From NCBI RefSeq assembly GCF_020166495.1, contig NZ_JAINZS010000001.1, forward strand, positions 186,001-250,000: 64,000 bases of DNA. The letters run 5' to 3'. The notes under the pieces were generated by a model. The model was given only the letters and a program-made list of their open reading frames with translations, made no database searches and was not told where the DNA came from. A program made the position numbers and the translations under genes. The stretch comes from Robertkochia aurantiaca. Its GTDB lineage: Bacteria > Bacteroidota > Bacteroidia > Flavobacteriales > Flavobacteriaceae. This document shows, piece after piece, positions 9,148 to 17,152 of this stretch; position 1 is the stretch's first letter; each line of letters starts with the position of its first letter.

Positions 9148-9642
9148 ATGAAAATTATATCAAAACTAATTGTAATCACCCTGGGTTTCATCACCTTATC
9201 ATCATGTGGTTCATTGAGCAAGGAAAACAGAAGCAGCCGTGATCTGCTTGATGGTACCTGGGAACTCACTGAGGTTTCCTATGGAGGTGAGGGATATTTT
9301 AAGTCAACGATGTTCAATGATGTGGATGCCAAATGTTTTGAAGGAAGCGAATGGTTTTTTCGCTCGAACAACAGCACGGGGTATTACAACATTATGGACC
9401 CTGAATGTCAGACCGGACAACGTTTTATACGGTGGTCTATTCAGGATGCGAACGGAGTTCCCACAAAATTCACCTTTAAATTTACCGACGAAGACAGAAA
9501 GGATCTCTACGGAGGGGTCGGATTTGCGATGGATATCGTGAGCCTGGATCCCAGCTCGATGGTCTTGAAAACTACTGTCAATGTAGAAGACAGTCCTGTC
9601 GATCTTATTTACCAATTTAATAAAACAGCAGCTTTAGAATGA
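9148..9642 (+). CDS. Lipocalin-like lipoprotein
   Basis: 164 aa with a lipoprotein signal peptide (hydrophobic ITLGFITLSSCGS; Cys about residue 20 as lipid anchor). The mature part has the lipocalin-like opening LLDGTWELTEVSYGGEG followed by alternating beta strands, as in small flavobacterial lipocalin-family proteins. The stop codon overlaps the ATG of the OmpA-like gene by 4 bp (ATGA), so the two are translationally coupled and probably act together at the outer membrane. Ligand unknown. Confidence 0.75.
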   Translation: MKIISKLIVITLGFITLSSCGSLSKENRSSRDLLDGTWELTEVSYGGEGYFKSTMFNDVDAKCFEGSEWFFRSNNSTGYYNIMDPECQTGQRFIRWSIQDANGVPTKFTFKFTDEDRKDLYGGVGFAMDIVSLDPSSMVLKTTVNVEDSPVDLIYQFNKTAALE

Positions 9643-10340
9643 AAAAGATACACCTTAGAAAGATACGATTAATAGCCATGTTAGGTGCGACACTTGCCTT
9701 TGCCGGATGTGACGCCATACAGAATGCCAACAATCAGCAAAAAGGAACCGCCATTGGTGCCAGTAGTGGTGCTGTTCTGGGGGGAGTAATCGGTAACCAG
9801 ATCGGGGATGGAAATTCTGTCCTGGGTGCCATAATAGGAGCCGGTGTCGGTGGCCTTGTCGGAAACAAGATCGGGGATAAAATGGACCGGCAGGCCGAAG
9901 CCATTACCGAAACCGTTCCGGGAGCCGAGGTTACCCGAATCGGTGAGGGGATAAATGTGACCTTCGATGAGAACAGCGGGGTTAAATTTGAACTGAATTC
10001 TTCGGCGCTCACCAACAGCGGAAAGGAAACATTGAGCAAAATGGCTGAAGTTTTTACCGAATACGACGACACTAGAATTCTGATCGAAGGACATACCGAC
10101 AGTTCAGGACGAGAGGAATACAATATGAGTCTTTCAGAGAAAAGAGCCAAGTCGGTCGCCGATTATCTGAAGCAGGCGGGGGTCGATGCATCCCGACTTA
10201 CCATAAAATGGTACGGAGAAACCCAACCGAAGTATGACAACAGCACAGAAGAGGGAAGAAGCAAGAACCGAAGAGTGGAGTTAGGTATTGTAGCCGGAGA
10301 GGAGATGATTCAAGACGCCCGTGAAGAGGTGAAGCAGTAA
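9639..10340 (+). CDS. OmpA-family lipoprotein with glycine zipper
   Basis: 233 aa. The signal peptide ends at a lipobox (AFAGCDA). Residues about 40-85 form a glycine-zipper segment (GAVLGGVIGNQIG, GAIIGAGVGGLVGNKIG) like YMGG/SlyB-type domains. Residues about 110-225 are an OmpA peptidoglycan-binding domain with LIEGHTDSSGREEYNMSLSEKRAKSV and the NRRVEL end. It likely tethers the outer membrane to peptidoglycan. Coupled to the lipocalin-like gene by an ATGA overlap and followed by a strong terminator. Confidence 0.9.
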   Translation: MKKIHLRKIRLIAMLGATLAFAGCDAIQNANNQQKGTAIGASSGAVLGGVIGNQIGDGNSVLGAIIGAGVGGLVGNKIGDKMDRQAEAITETVPGAEVTRIGEGINVTFDENSGVKFELNSSALTNSGKETLSKMAEVFTEYDDTRILIEGHTDSSGREEYNMSLSEKRAKSVADYLKQAGVDASRLTIKWYGETQPKYDNSTEEGRSKNRRVELGIVAGEEMIQDAREEVKQ

Positions 10341-10369
10341 TCACTTTTTTTAACATTAACATAAAATTA

Positions 10370-10392
10370 AAGCCCGAATTTTCGGGCTTTTT
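10370..10392 (+). terminator. Rho-independent terminator
   Basis: AAGCCCGAA and TTCGGGCTT form a GC-rich stem followed by a T run, about 30 bp past the OmpA-like gene. Confidence 0.85.
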
Positions 10393-10426
10393 GTATTTTC
10401 ATATATCCTTAAAACAAATATGATCA

Positions 10427-11269
10427 ATGAGTTATCTTAAACGCAGTTCCGCCATATTATTTCTTCTGACAATTTTTTTTACATCCTGTAAAGAGCAACC
10501 TAAAAATGAAAGTGAAGGCGATATGAATGCCCAAACCAAGGAGGTATCAGTCATAGGTGAAGACCTGACCTACAGAGCAGACACCACCCAGTTAAAGGGA
10601 TATATAGCCTTTGATGAGAATGCGACCGGAAAAGCACCGGGTATACTGGTTGTACATGAATGGTGGGGGCACAATGAGTACGCAAGGGAAAGGGCTGAAA
10701 TGTTAGCAGAACTTGGGTATGTAGCACTTGCCGTTGATATGTACGGTAACGGGAAAACGGCAGATCATCCGGAGAAGGCCCAGGAGTTCTCAGGGATGGT
10801 TATGCAAAATATTGATGTCGGCAGACAAAGGTTCGAGGCTGCCATGGAAGCGCTGAAACAACATCCCCGTGTAAACGGAGAAAAAATTGCTGCCATAGGT
10901 TATTGTTTCGGAGGAAGTGTGGTCTTAACCATGGCAAATGCCGGTTATGACCTTGATGCAGTGGCCGCCTTTCACAGTGGGGTACAATTACCTATCATGC
11001 CTACTGATTCTCTGACCGCAAAAGTACTCATCTGCAACGGTGCAGAAGATCCTTTCGTAACTCCTGAGTCTGTGGCTGCTTATACCAGAGCCATGGATAG
11101 CCTGGGGGCTGACTACAAATATGTGGCTTACGAAAATGCACAACACTCTTTCACCAGTAAGGCAGCAGATTCGCTGGGTAAAAAATTTGAACTTCCGCTG
11201 AGTTATAATGCAGAGGCAGATGAAAAATCACGGAGTGAATTGAAAGAATTGCTAAATCGATCCTTTTAA
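10427..11269 (+). CDS. Dienelactone hydrolase-family lipoprotein
   Basis: 280 aa. Lipoprotein signal (FFTSCKEQ) followed by an alpha/beta-hydrolase of the dienelactone hydrolase family. The nucleophile elbow is GYCFGG, with Cys in place of Ser as in the family; the acid falls in CNGAEDPFVTPE and the His in ENAQHSFTS. GILVVHEWWGHNEYARERAEMLAELGYVALAVDMYG is the typical first strand and oxyanion region. It probably hydrolyses an ester or lactone at the cell surface or in the periplasm. It lies 62 bp before the polyketide operon in the same direction, but I see no reason from spacing to call it part of it. Confidence 0.88.
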   Translation: MSYLKRSSAILFLLTIFFTSCKEQPKNESEGDMNAQTKEVSVIGEDLTYRADTTQLKGYIAFDENATGKAPGILVVHEWWGHNEYARERAEMLAELGYVALAVDMYGNGKTADHPEKAQEFSGMVMQNIDVGRQRFEAAMEALKQHPRVNGEKIAAIGYCFGGSVVLTMANAGYDLDAVAAFHSGVQLPIMPTDSLTAKVLICNGAEDPFVTPESVAAYTRAMDSLGADYKYVAYENAQHSFTSKAADSLGKKFELPLSYNAEADEKSRSELKELLNRSF

Positions 11270-11331
11270 TAGTTTGTCCTGAATCACCTGCCTGAACAAA
11301 CACCTTTTTTACTGAGAAAGATTTACGATTT

Positions 11332-12456
11332 ATGACTTCATGTGATATCGTCATCGTTGGTGGCGGACTGGCAGGGCTGACCGCAGCCATTGAACTGTCA
11401 AAAAATTATAGCGTAACGCTGATAGAAAAGAACGATTATCCCTCTCACAAAGTATGTGGCGAATATATCTCAAGGGAGGTTGAGCCCTATTTGAAAACTC
11501 TGGGAATCGACCTTAATGAAATGGGCTTGCCCATGATCAGCAAGTTCAGCTTGTCTACTGTAGATGGAGAGGCGGCTAAATTTGATCTTCCGTTAGGTGG
11601 ATTCGGCATAAGCCGTTACCTGCTTGATCTGCGTCTTTTTCAGGAAGCGGGATCGAACGGGTGTCATATTGTAAAAGACTCTGTGGAGCGTATCAATTTT
11701 GAGAATAACTCCTTTACGATTCATACCAAGGCAGGAAAATCTTTTCATTCTGCCGTATGTCTGGGAGCCTATGGGAAACGCAGCAACCTCGACCACGAAC
11801 TGGAGCGGGATTTCATTTCCGATCGCAGTTCCTGGCTGGCGGTCAAAGGGCATTACCGGCTTGCTCACTTTCCCGATAACCTGGTGGCATTGCATAATTT
11901 CAGAGGTGGTTACGCAGGTATTTCCAAGGTTGAGAACGGCAGGGTGAATTTCTGCTACCTGGCCGACTACCAGAGCTTTAAGCAGGAGAGAAACGTGAAT
12001 AATTTCAACAGGTACGTGCTGCGACAAAATCCCTTTTTGGCCAATTTTCTGGATCAGGCCACTCCCATTTTTGAAAAAAGCCTCACCATAGCACAGATAT
12101 CATTTCAGAGAAAGGAGTTGATCAAGGATCATGTAATGATGTGTGGAGACAGTGCCGGACTGATTCATCCTCTCTGCGGAAATGGGATGGCCATGGCGGT
12201 TCATGCAGCAAAAATCGCATCAGAAGCTATTAAATCATATCTTACCGATGCCAAAAGGGATCGCAGTAAAATGGAAAGGGAATACTCTTATCGCTGGAAT
12301 CATACCTTCAGGTCACGACTCACCTGGAGCAGAAGGCTTCAAAGCGTCATGCTCAATCGCAGGCTGGCTTCTGCCGGAATGAAAATGCTTGCTGCTTACC
12401 CTTTTCTGGCCACCAATCTGATTAAAACCACCCATGGAAAACCGGTTGTATGCTGA
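11332..12456 (+). CDS. FAD-dependent oxidoreductase of the geranylgeranyl-reductase/monooxygenase type
   Basis: 374 aa. The Rossmann FAD motif is at the N-terminus (VGGGLAGLTAAIELSKNY, then VTLIEKN), followed by PSHKVCGEYISRE, typical of geranylgeranyl-reductase-like flavoproteins. The second FAD motif is GDSAGLIHPLCGNGMAMAVHAA near residue 270. No signal peptide. It is the first gene of the polyketide operon and its stop overlaps the methyltransferase start by 7 bp. Likely role: hydroxylation, oxidation or reduction of the lipid-polyketide product. The Streptomyces griseus srs operon also pairs a type III PKS with a flavoprotein and a methyltransferase, but orthology is not claimed. Confidence 0.88.
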   Translation: MTSCDIVIVGGGLAGLTAAIELSKNYSVTLIEKNDYPSHKVCGEYISREVEPYLKTLGIDLNEMGLPMISKFSLSTVDGEAAKFDLPLGGFGISRYLLDLRLFQEAGSNGCHIVKDSVERINFENNSFTIHTKAGKSFHSAVCLGAYGKRSNLDHELERDFISDRSSWLAVKGHYRLAHFPDNLVALHNFRGGYAGISKVENGRVNFCYLADYQSFKQERNVNNFNRYVLRQNPFLANFLDQATPIFEKSLTIAQISFQRKELIKDHVMMCGDSAGLIHPLCGNGMAMAVHAAKIASEAIKSYLTDAKRDRSKMEREYSYRWNHTFRSRLTWSRRLQSVMLNRRLASAGMKMLAAYPFLATNLIKTTHGKPVVC

Positions 12457-13163
12457 TAGATCTTGAAAAAAGACAACACGGCCCTGAAGAAATGGACAAC
12501 CCCGATCTGGCTGAAGCCGATATAAAGGCAGTTCTGGAAGACATCAACAAGGTGAACAGACTTTTGAACGGGCATGCACCCCTGGTAAAATGGCTCATAA
12601 GAGATATAACCGAAAAGAACCTTCAAAATGTCACCATACTTGATGCCGGATGCGGCGACGGTGAATTGCTCAGAATTCTTTCCCGAAGACTTGTTGCTGC
12701 GGGGATCCGGGCACGGTTGCTTGGGGTTGATCTGAATGCCAAATCGCTGAAGCTCGCCAGGCATCGTTCAAAAGAATCACAGATTACCTATATAGAACAC
12801 GATCTGAATCATGAATTTCCCGACACGTGGTCACCGCATTATGTCATTTCAAATTTAACACTGCATCACTTTAAAGACAATGATCTCGAATCGGTTACCG
12901 CAAATTTCTTAAGAAGTGCTTCAGAGGCCGTAGTAATATTCGATCTGCACCGGTGCAGAAGGTCCTATTATTTATTTAAAATATTTAGTGCTATTTTTAT
13001 TAAGACAAAAATTGCTGTTCATGACGGTTTGGTATCGATCAGATCAGGCTTTAATAAGCCTGAATTAAGAAAGCTCTCTGAGCGATTCACCCAGGCCGAT
13101 TGTGAACTGAGATGGAAATGGGCCTTCAGGTTCCTGATGGTGCTGAGGCCTACTAAGAACTAA
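12450..13163 (+). CDS. Class I SAM-dependent methyltransferase
   Basis: 237 aa. Motif I ILDAGCGDGELL near residues 62-73, acidic LLGVDLNAKSL (ribose-binding Asp), then YVISNLTLHHF, the post-motif seen in UbiE/COQ5-like small-molecule methyltransferases. The start overlaps the flavoprotein by 7 bp, and the type III PKS begins 11 bp after its stop. It probably O- or C-methylates the polyketide ring. An internal ATG (12492) is an alternative start, since the first 14 residues are not conserved-looking. Confidence 0.87.
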   Translation: MLIDLEKRQHGPEEMDNPDLAEADIKAVLEDINKVNRLLNGHAPLVKWLIRDITEKNLQNVTILDAGCGDGELLRILSRRLVAAGIRARLLGVDLNAKSLKLARHRSKESQITYIEHDLNHEFPDTWSPHYVISNLTLHHFKDNDLESVTANFLRSASEAVVIFDLHRCRRSYYLFKIFSAIFIKTKIAVHDGLVSIRSGFNKPELRKLSERFTQADCELRWKWAFRFLMVLRPTKN

Positions 13164-13174
13164 AACCAGTTACT

Positions 13175-14230
13175 ATGCCCGAAGTGCGCATTGCCGCAGT
13201 CGATACTCTTCTGCCTCCCTTTAGCCGTAATACTCCTGAAATCCTCCCTTATGTAGATGAATGGCTCAGTGAAGAGGATGATCGTTTCAGGAGAAAGGTG
13301 CTTAAAATATTTCAGAATGCTGCTGTAGACAGGCGTTATGGTATTATGGACATAGCCGATGTGTTTACCCACACTTCCATGGAAGAAAAAAACCAGATAT
13401 ATGTCAGTGAGGGGAAAAAGCTGGGTTCAGGAGTACTGAAAAAAGCACTGGATAAGGCAGGATGGCTTCCCGATGAGCTTGATGTGATTATCACAGTCAG
13501 TTGTACCGGGATCATGATACCTTCCCTGGATGCCTATATCATTAATGACCTGCAGTTGAGACAAGATGTGTTGCGACTACCGGTAACTGAAATGGGGTGT
13601 GCTGCCGGCGTGTCAGGGCTTATCTATGCCATGAATTTTTTGCGTGCCAATCCCGGAAAGCGTGCGGCGGTTATCGCATACGAAAGCCCCACCGCCACAT
13701 TCCAGCATACTGACTTCTCCATGGCTAATATGGTAAGTGCAGCCATCTTCGGTGACGGGGCTGCATGTGTGCTTCTCAGTTCAGAGGAAGAAAGTGACGG
13801 ACCTGCTATGATAGGAGGGGAGATGTATCATTACCCTGATAGTACACACCTTATGGGTTTCGACCTGACTAATGAAGGGTTACGAATGATCCTTGATCCG
13901 GAGGTACCCAATGCAATCGCTTCGCATTTTGAGCAGGTATTACTGCCATTTTTGGAACGCTATGGAAGCAGCCTGCATAAGGTGGATCATCTTATCTTTC
14001 ATCCCGGAGGCAAAAAGATCGTACAAACCACAGAGGAGCTTTTCGGAAATATGGGCAAGCAAATAGACGATACCAAGGCCGTATTAAAAAATTATGGTAA
14101 TATGAGCAGTGCCACGGTCTTATATGTGCTTAACAGATTCATGAACCGGAATATCCCCAAAGGCGAGCAGGGACTGATATTAAGCTTTGGTCCCGGATTT
14201 TCAGCCCAGCGAATACTAATCGAATGGTAA
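13175..14230 (+). CDS. Type III polyketide synthase (chalcone/stilbene synthase fold)
   Basis: 351 aa. The Cys-His-Asn triad can be placed by family spacing: Cys142 in EMGCAAGVSGL, His276 in FHPGGKK, Asn309 in YGNMSSATVLYVL; the 33-residue His-Asn distance equals that of plant chalcone synthase. SCTGIMIPSLDAYI and the C-terminal SFGPGFSAQ also match. It condenses malonyl-CoA onto an acyl starter and cyclises to a pyrone, resorcinol or phloroglucinol-type ring. A long-chain starter is inferred from the neighbouring fatty-acid enzymes. The stop overlaps the next gene's start by 7 bp. Confidence 0.95.
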   Translation: MPEVRIAAVDTLLPPFSRNTPEILPYVDEWLSEEDDRFRRKVLKIFQNAAVDRRYGIMDIADVFTHTSMEEKNQIYVSEGKKLGSGVLKKALDKAGWLPDELDVIITVSCTGIMIPSLDAYIINDLQLRQDVLRLPVTEMGCAAGVSGLIYAMNFLRANPGKRAAVIAYESPTATFQHTDFSMANMVSAAIFGDGAACVLLSSEEESDGPAMIGGEMYHYPDSTHLMGFDLTNEGLRMILDPEVPNAIASHFEQVLLPFLERYGSSLHKVDHLIFHPGGKKIVQTTEELFGNMGKQIDDTKAVLKNYGNMSSATVLYVLNRFMNRNIPKGEQGLILSFGPGFSAQRILIEW

Positions 14231-15024
14231 TGGATAGAGATAACAAGCAAAGAAAACTTGCACTGATCATCGGTGGCAGTACCGGCCTCGGATATGCTTC
14301 TGCCAGGAAGCTGGCGATGAATGGGTTCGACCTCTTTATCGTACATCGAACTCGAAGAAATGAAAGGGAGGAGGTAAATGAACGTTTTGCTGAACTCGAG
14401 GCTGCAGGTGCCGAAGTTCGACAATTCAATGCCGATGCTGTGAATCGTGATAAGCGCAGGGAAATTCTGAGATCCCTTAAGGAAGAATGTACGTCAGAGC
14501 GAAAGGTGTCCTTGTTACTTCATAGCCTGGCAAAGGGAAATCTTAAAAAAATGACCGATTCAAACGAACAGTTATTATCGGGAGACGATTTTAAGGTTAC
14601 GGTCGAGGCTATGGGGATCAATCTTTATGAATGGGCCCGTTCCCTCTTCGATATGGAGCTTTTTGATTCAGACAGTCGTATCATTTCATTTACCAGCGAA
14701 GGCAATCAGAAGGCCTGGCCCTATTACGGGGCGGTATCTGCTGCAAAAGCAGCGCTTGAAGCGATCACAAGGAACCTGGCTCTGGAATTCGCGCCCTATG
14801 GAATAACCTCCAATTGCATTCAGGCCGGTATAACCGATACCGCTTCCCTGAGAAGAATTCCCGGTCATACCGAACTGATCGAAGCTGCCAGGAAAAGAAA
14901 CCCCATGAAACGGCTAACCAGGCCTGAAGACGTGGCAAATGTGGTATATCTGCTAACACGGCCTGAAGCCCGGTGGATCAATGGAAGTATTTTAAAAGCC
15001 GATGGAGGAGAGAGCCTGCAATAA
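14224..15024 (+). CDS. Enoyl-ACP reductase-like SDR (FabI/FabL type)
   Basis: 266 aa. N-terminal nucleotide-binding GGSTGLGYASARKL, then a catalytic Tyr-x6-Lys (YGAVSAAK) instead of the Tyr-x3-Lys of ordinary ketoreductases. The x6 spacing is the enoyl-ACP reductase signature. The outer position that is Tyr in E. coli FabI is Ser here (FTSEGN), as in Bacillus FabL, and IQAGITDTASLRRIPG resembles the FabL substrate loop. It probably reduces the enoyl-ACP made by the neighbouring dehydratase. A plain SDR cannot be excluded. Its start overlaps the type III PKS by 7 bp, and its end overlaps the dehydratase by 23 bp. Confidence 0.85.
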   Translation: MVMDRDNKQRKLALIIGGSTGLGYASARKLAMNGFDLFIVHRTRRNEREEVNERFAELEAAGAEVRQFNADAVNRDKRREILRSLKEECTSERKVSLLLHSLAKGNLKKMTDSNEQLLSGDDFKVTVEAMGINLYEWARSLFDMELFDSDSRIISFTSEGNQKAWPYYGAVSAAKAALEAITRNLALEFAPYGITSNCIQAGITDTASLRRIPGHTELIEAARKRNPMKRLTRPEDVANVVYLLTRPEARWINGSILKADGGESLQ

Positions 15025-15475
15025 CTATAGCGATATTTTGGAGCTCTTGCCCTATGCAAGCCCTTTCCATTTTGTCGACGAGATCGAAAGCCTCAGTGCA
15101 AATTCAGCGAAAGGGTCTTATACCTTTCCGGAAGATGCCTTTTATTACCGGGGGCATTTTCCGGGTAACCCGGTCACTCCCGGAGTGATACTCACCGAAT
15201 GCTGTGCACAGATCGGATTGGTCACATTGGGGATCTATCTGATAAAAAAAGATCATGATTCACTGGGTAAGGATGATTTTCGGCTGGCTTTCACTCAGGC
15301 AGACATACAATTCCTTTCACCGGCATATCCCGGGCAAAAGGTGCATGTGGTCTCTGAAAAAGAATATTTTCGGTTTCATAAATTAAAGGCGGCTGTAAAA
15401 ATGTTTGATGAATCAGGTACTATAATCTGTAAAGGTGTTCTGTCTGGCATGCTAAAATTAAAGGATGAGAAATAG
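15002..15475 (+). CDS. 3-hydroxyacyl-ACP dehydratase, FabZ-like hotdog protein
   Basis: 157 aa. LLPYASPFHFVDEI opens like FabZ, followed by the active-site block GHFPGNPVTPGVILTE with catalytic His52 and Glu66, the same spacing as E. coli FabZ His54/Glu68. It should dehydrate 3-hydroxyacyl-ACP to enoyl-ACP, feeding the reductase encoded just before it. The ATG at 15002 lies inside the reductase gene (23-bp overlap) and its end overlaps the KAS gene by 11 bp, so expression is coupled. It is probably a second, operon-dedicated copy next to a housekeeping fabZ elsewhere. Confidence 0.92.
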   Translation: MEERACNNYSDILELLPYASPFHFVDEIESLSANSAKGSYTFPEDAFYYRGHFPGNPVTPGVILTECCAQIGLVTLGIYLIKKDHDSLGKDDFRLAFTQADIQFLSPAYPGQKVHVVSEKEYFRFHKLKAAVKMFDESGTIICKGVLSGMLKLKDEK

Positions 15476-16736
15476 AGTCGTTATTACCGGAATGGGAGTA
15501 TGCGCGCCGAATGGTGTCGGACTTAAAGCCTTTGATGAAGCGCTGGCCGAAGGTCAAAGTGGCATTCGTTTCAGCGAGGAGTTGGAGAAACTGAATTTCG
15601 GTTGCCAGATAGGAGGGACCCCCCAGGTAAACCAGGAGCTTACTGACCGGTATTTCAGCCAGCTGGAACAAAAAGGACTGAATTCCACCGGAATGATTTA
15701 CGGCGTGATCGCAGCCACCGATGCGTGGGAAGATGCCGGCCTTCCCCCGGCCAATGATGAACCGCTATGGAATACCGGAATTATTTTTGGTACCGGAATA
15801 CTGGGGGTTGATAAATTCAGGGAATCGATCTACCGCGTAGACGAAGGCAATGTGAGACGACTGGGTAGCACTGCTGTTATTCAGACCATGGCCAGTGGTA
15901 TCAGTGCATTTCTTGGAGGGAGATTCGGTTGCGGAAACCAGGTGACTACCAATTCTTCAGCCTGTATCACCGGCACCGAAGCCATCATTATGGGGGCAGA
16001 GAGAATCAGAAATGGTTTGGCCGACAGTATGCTTGTCGGCAGTACCAGTGAAGGAGGACCCTATGTCTGGGGTGGTTTTGATGCCATGCGGATACTTCCT
16101 CGAAATTACAACGATTCACCGGAGCAGGCCAGCAGACCGATGAGCGCAGAGGCAGCGGGATTCGTTCCCGGAAGCGGTGCCGGTGCCTTCCTGATCGAGT
16201 CTTTGGAAAGCGCCCTGAGCCGAAATGCGGTTATTTACGCTGAAATAGCAGGTGGACACATTAATAACGGCGGACAAAGAGAGGGGGGAAGCATGACCGC
16301 TCCCAACAGCAACGCCGTACAACGTTGTATTAGAATGGCGCTTGAAGATGCCGGGGTCAATGGGTCTCAGATTTCTGCCATCAACGGGCACCTTACCGCC
16401 ACTGCAAAAGACAGCACGGAGATCAGCAACTGGAAACAAGCCCTGGAATTGGAGGGCGGTGACTTTCCTCTTATCAATTCATTTAAAGGCAGCATAGGCC
16501 ACTGTCTTGCAGCTGCCGGAAGTATTGAGTCTGTCGGGACCGTTCTACAGTTGCACCATGGCCGGATTTATAAGAATGTAAATGCTGAACCCCTGCATCC
16601 CGAAATAAAGGAATTGATAGACACAACTAAAGTGCCTGTCGAAACCCGGTACGTTCAACCGGAAATTATTGCCAAAGCCAGTTTTGGTTTTGGTGATGTC
16701 AATGCATGTGTTATTTTTAAGAAATACAACCCGTAA
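15465..16736 (+). CDS. Beta-ketoacyl-ACP synthase II (KAS II/FabF-like)
   Basis: 423 aa thiolase-fold condensing enzyme. Catalytic Cys167 (NSSACITGTEA), His309 (INGHLTATAKDSTE) and His346 (KGSIGHCLAAAG) match the FabF Cys-His-His triad at nearly the same positions. RVVITGMGVCAPNG is the usual start. An intact triad argues for true elongation, not a chain-length-factor partner. With dehydratase, enoyl reductase and carrier protein it makes a near-complete elongation set; a ketoreductase is missing locally. It overlaps the dehydratase gene by 11 bp. Confidence 0.93.
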   Translation: MRNRVVITGMGVCAPNGVGLKAFDEALAEGQSGIRFSEELEKLNFGCQIGGTPQVNQELTDRYFSQLEQKGLNSTGMIYGVIAATDAWEDAGLPPANDEPLWNTGIIFGTGILGVDKFRESIYRVDEGNVRRLGSTAVIQTMASGISAFLGGRFGCGNQVTTNSSACITGTEAIIMGAERIRNGLADSMLVGSTSEGGPYVWGGFDAMRILPRNYNDSPEQASRPMSAEAAGFVPGSGAGAFLIESLESALSRNAVIYAEIAGGHINNGGQREGGSMTAPNSNAVQRCIRMALEDAGVNGSQISAINGHLTATAKDSTEISNWKQALELEGGDFPLINSFKGSIGHCLAAAGSIESVGTVLQLHHGRIYKNVNAEPLHPEIKELIDTTKVPVETRYVQPEIIAKASFGFGDVNACVIFKKYNP

Positions 16737-16745
16737 TTGCTACTC

Positions 16746-17003
16746 ATGGACCAACAACATTTAGACCGCCTTAAAAAGATTATTGCCGTATACCTTCCCG
16801 AAGATGTGGATCAGGGTGCCATTACCCTTACAAGTGACCTCACCTCTGAGCTGAATATCAATTCCTCTCACCTTGTCGATATCATACTCGATGTGGAAGA
16901 TGCTTTTGATATCACCCTGGAAAACGATGATATGGATAATATGAAAACAGTGGAAGATGCCCTGCGAATTATCAAAAAAAAACGGGCTGAGAGTACAGAA
17001 TAA
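16746..17003 (+). CDS. Acyl carrier protein, operon-specific
   Basis: 85 aa from ATG 16746, nine bases after the KAS stop. Acidic four-helix pattern with LTSELNINSSHLVDIILDVEDAFDI. The phosphopantetheine Ser is Ser40 in an N-S-S context instead of the canonical D-S-L, which may tune partner recognition by the holo-ACP synthase and by the type III PKS. Helix III region (MKTVEDALRII) is normal. It likely carries the growing acyl chain made by the neighbouring enzymes. No terminator is obvious after it. Confidence 0.9.
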   Translation: MDQQHLDRLKKIIAVYLPEDVDQGAITLTSDLTSELNINSSHLVDIILDVEDAFDITLENDDMDNMKTVEDALRIIKKKRAESTE

Positions 17004-17152
17004 TTCGAATAATTGAGTGCGTAATTTCCTGTTAAAATTTTAATAAGTACGCGTTAAAATACCTTAATGTCTGGTGCAATTCCTTAGGGGGTTGTAACTT
17101 ATAGGGATGAGCCGATATTGGCTTTAGATTCTTCATAGGTACTTATTAAAAG

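Noticed and set aside
10427-11269. Dienelactone hydrolase-like gene as part of the polyketide operon
   Set aside because: 62-bp gap, lipoprotein export and no coupling; same direction is not enough.
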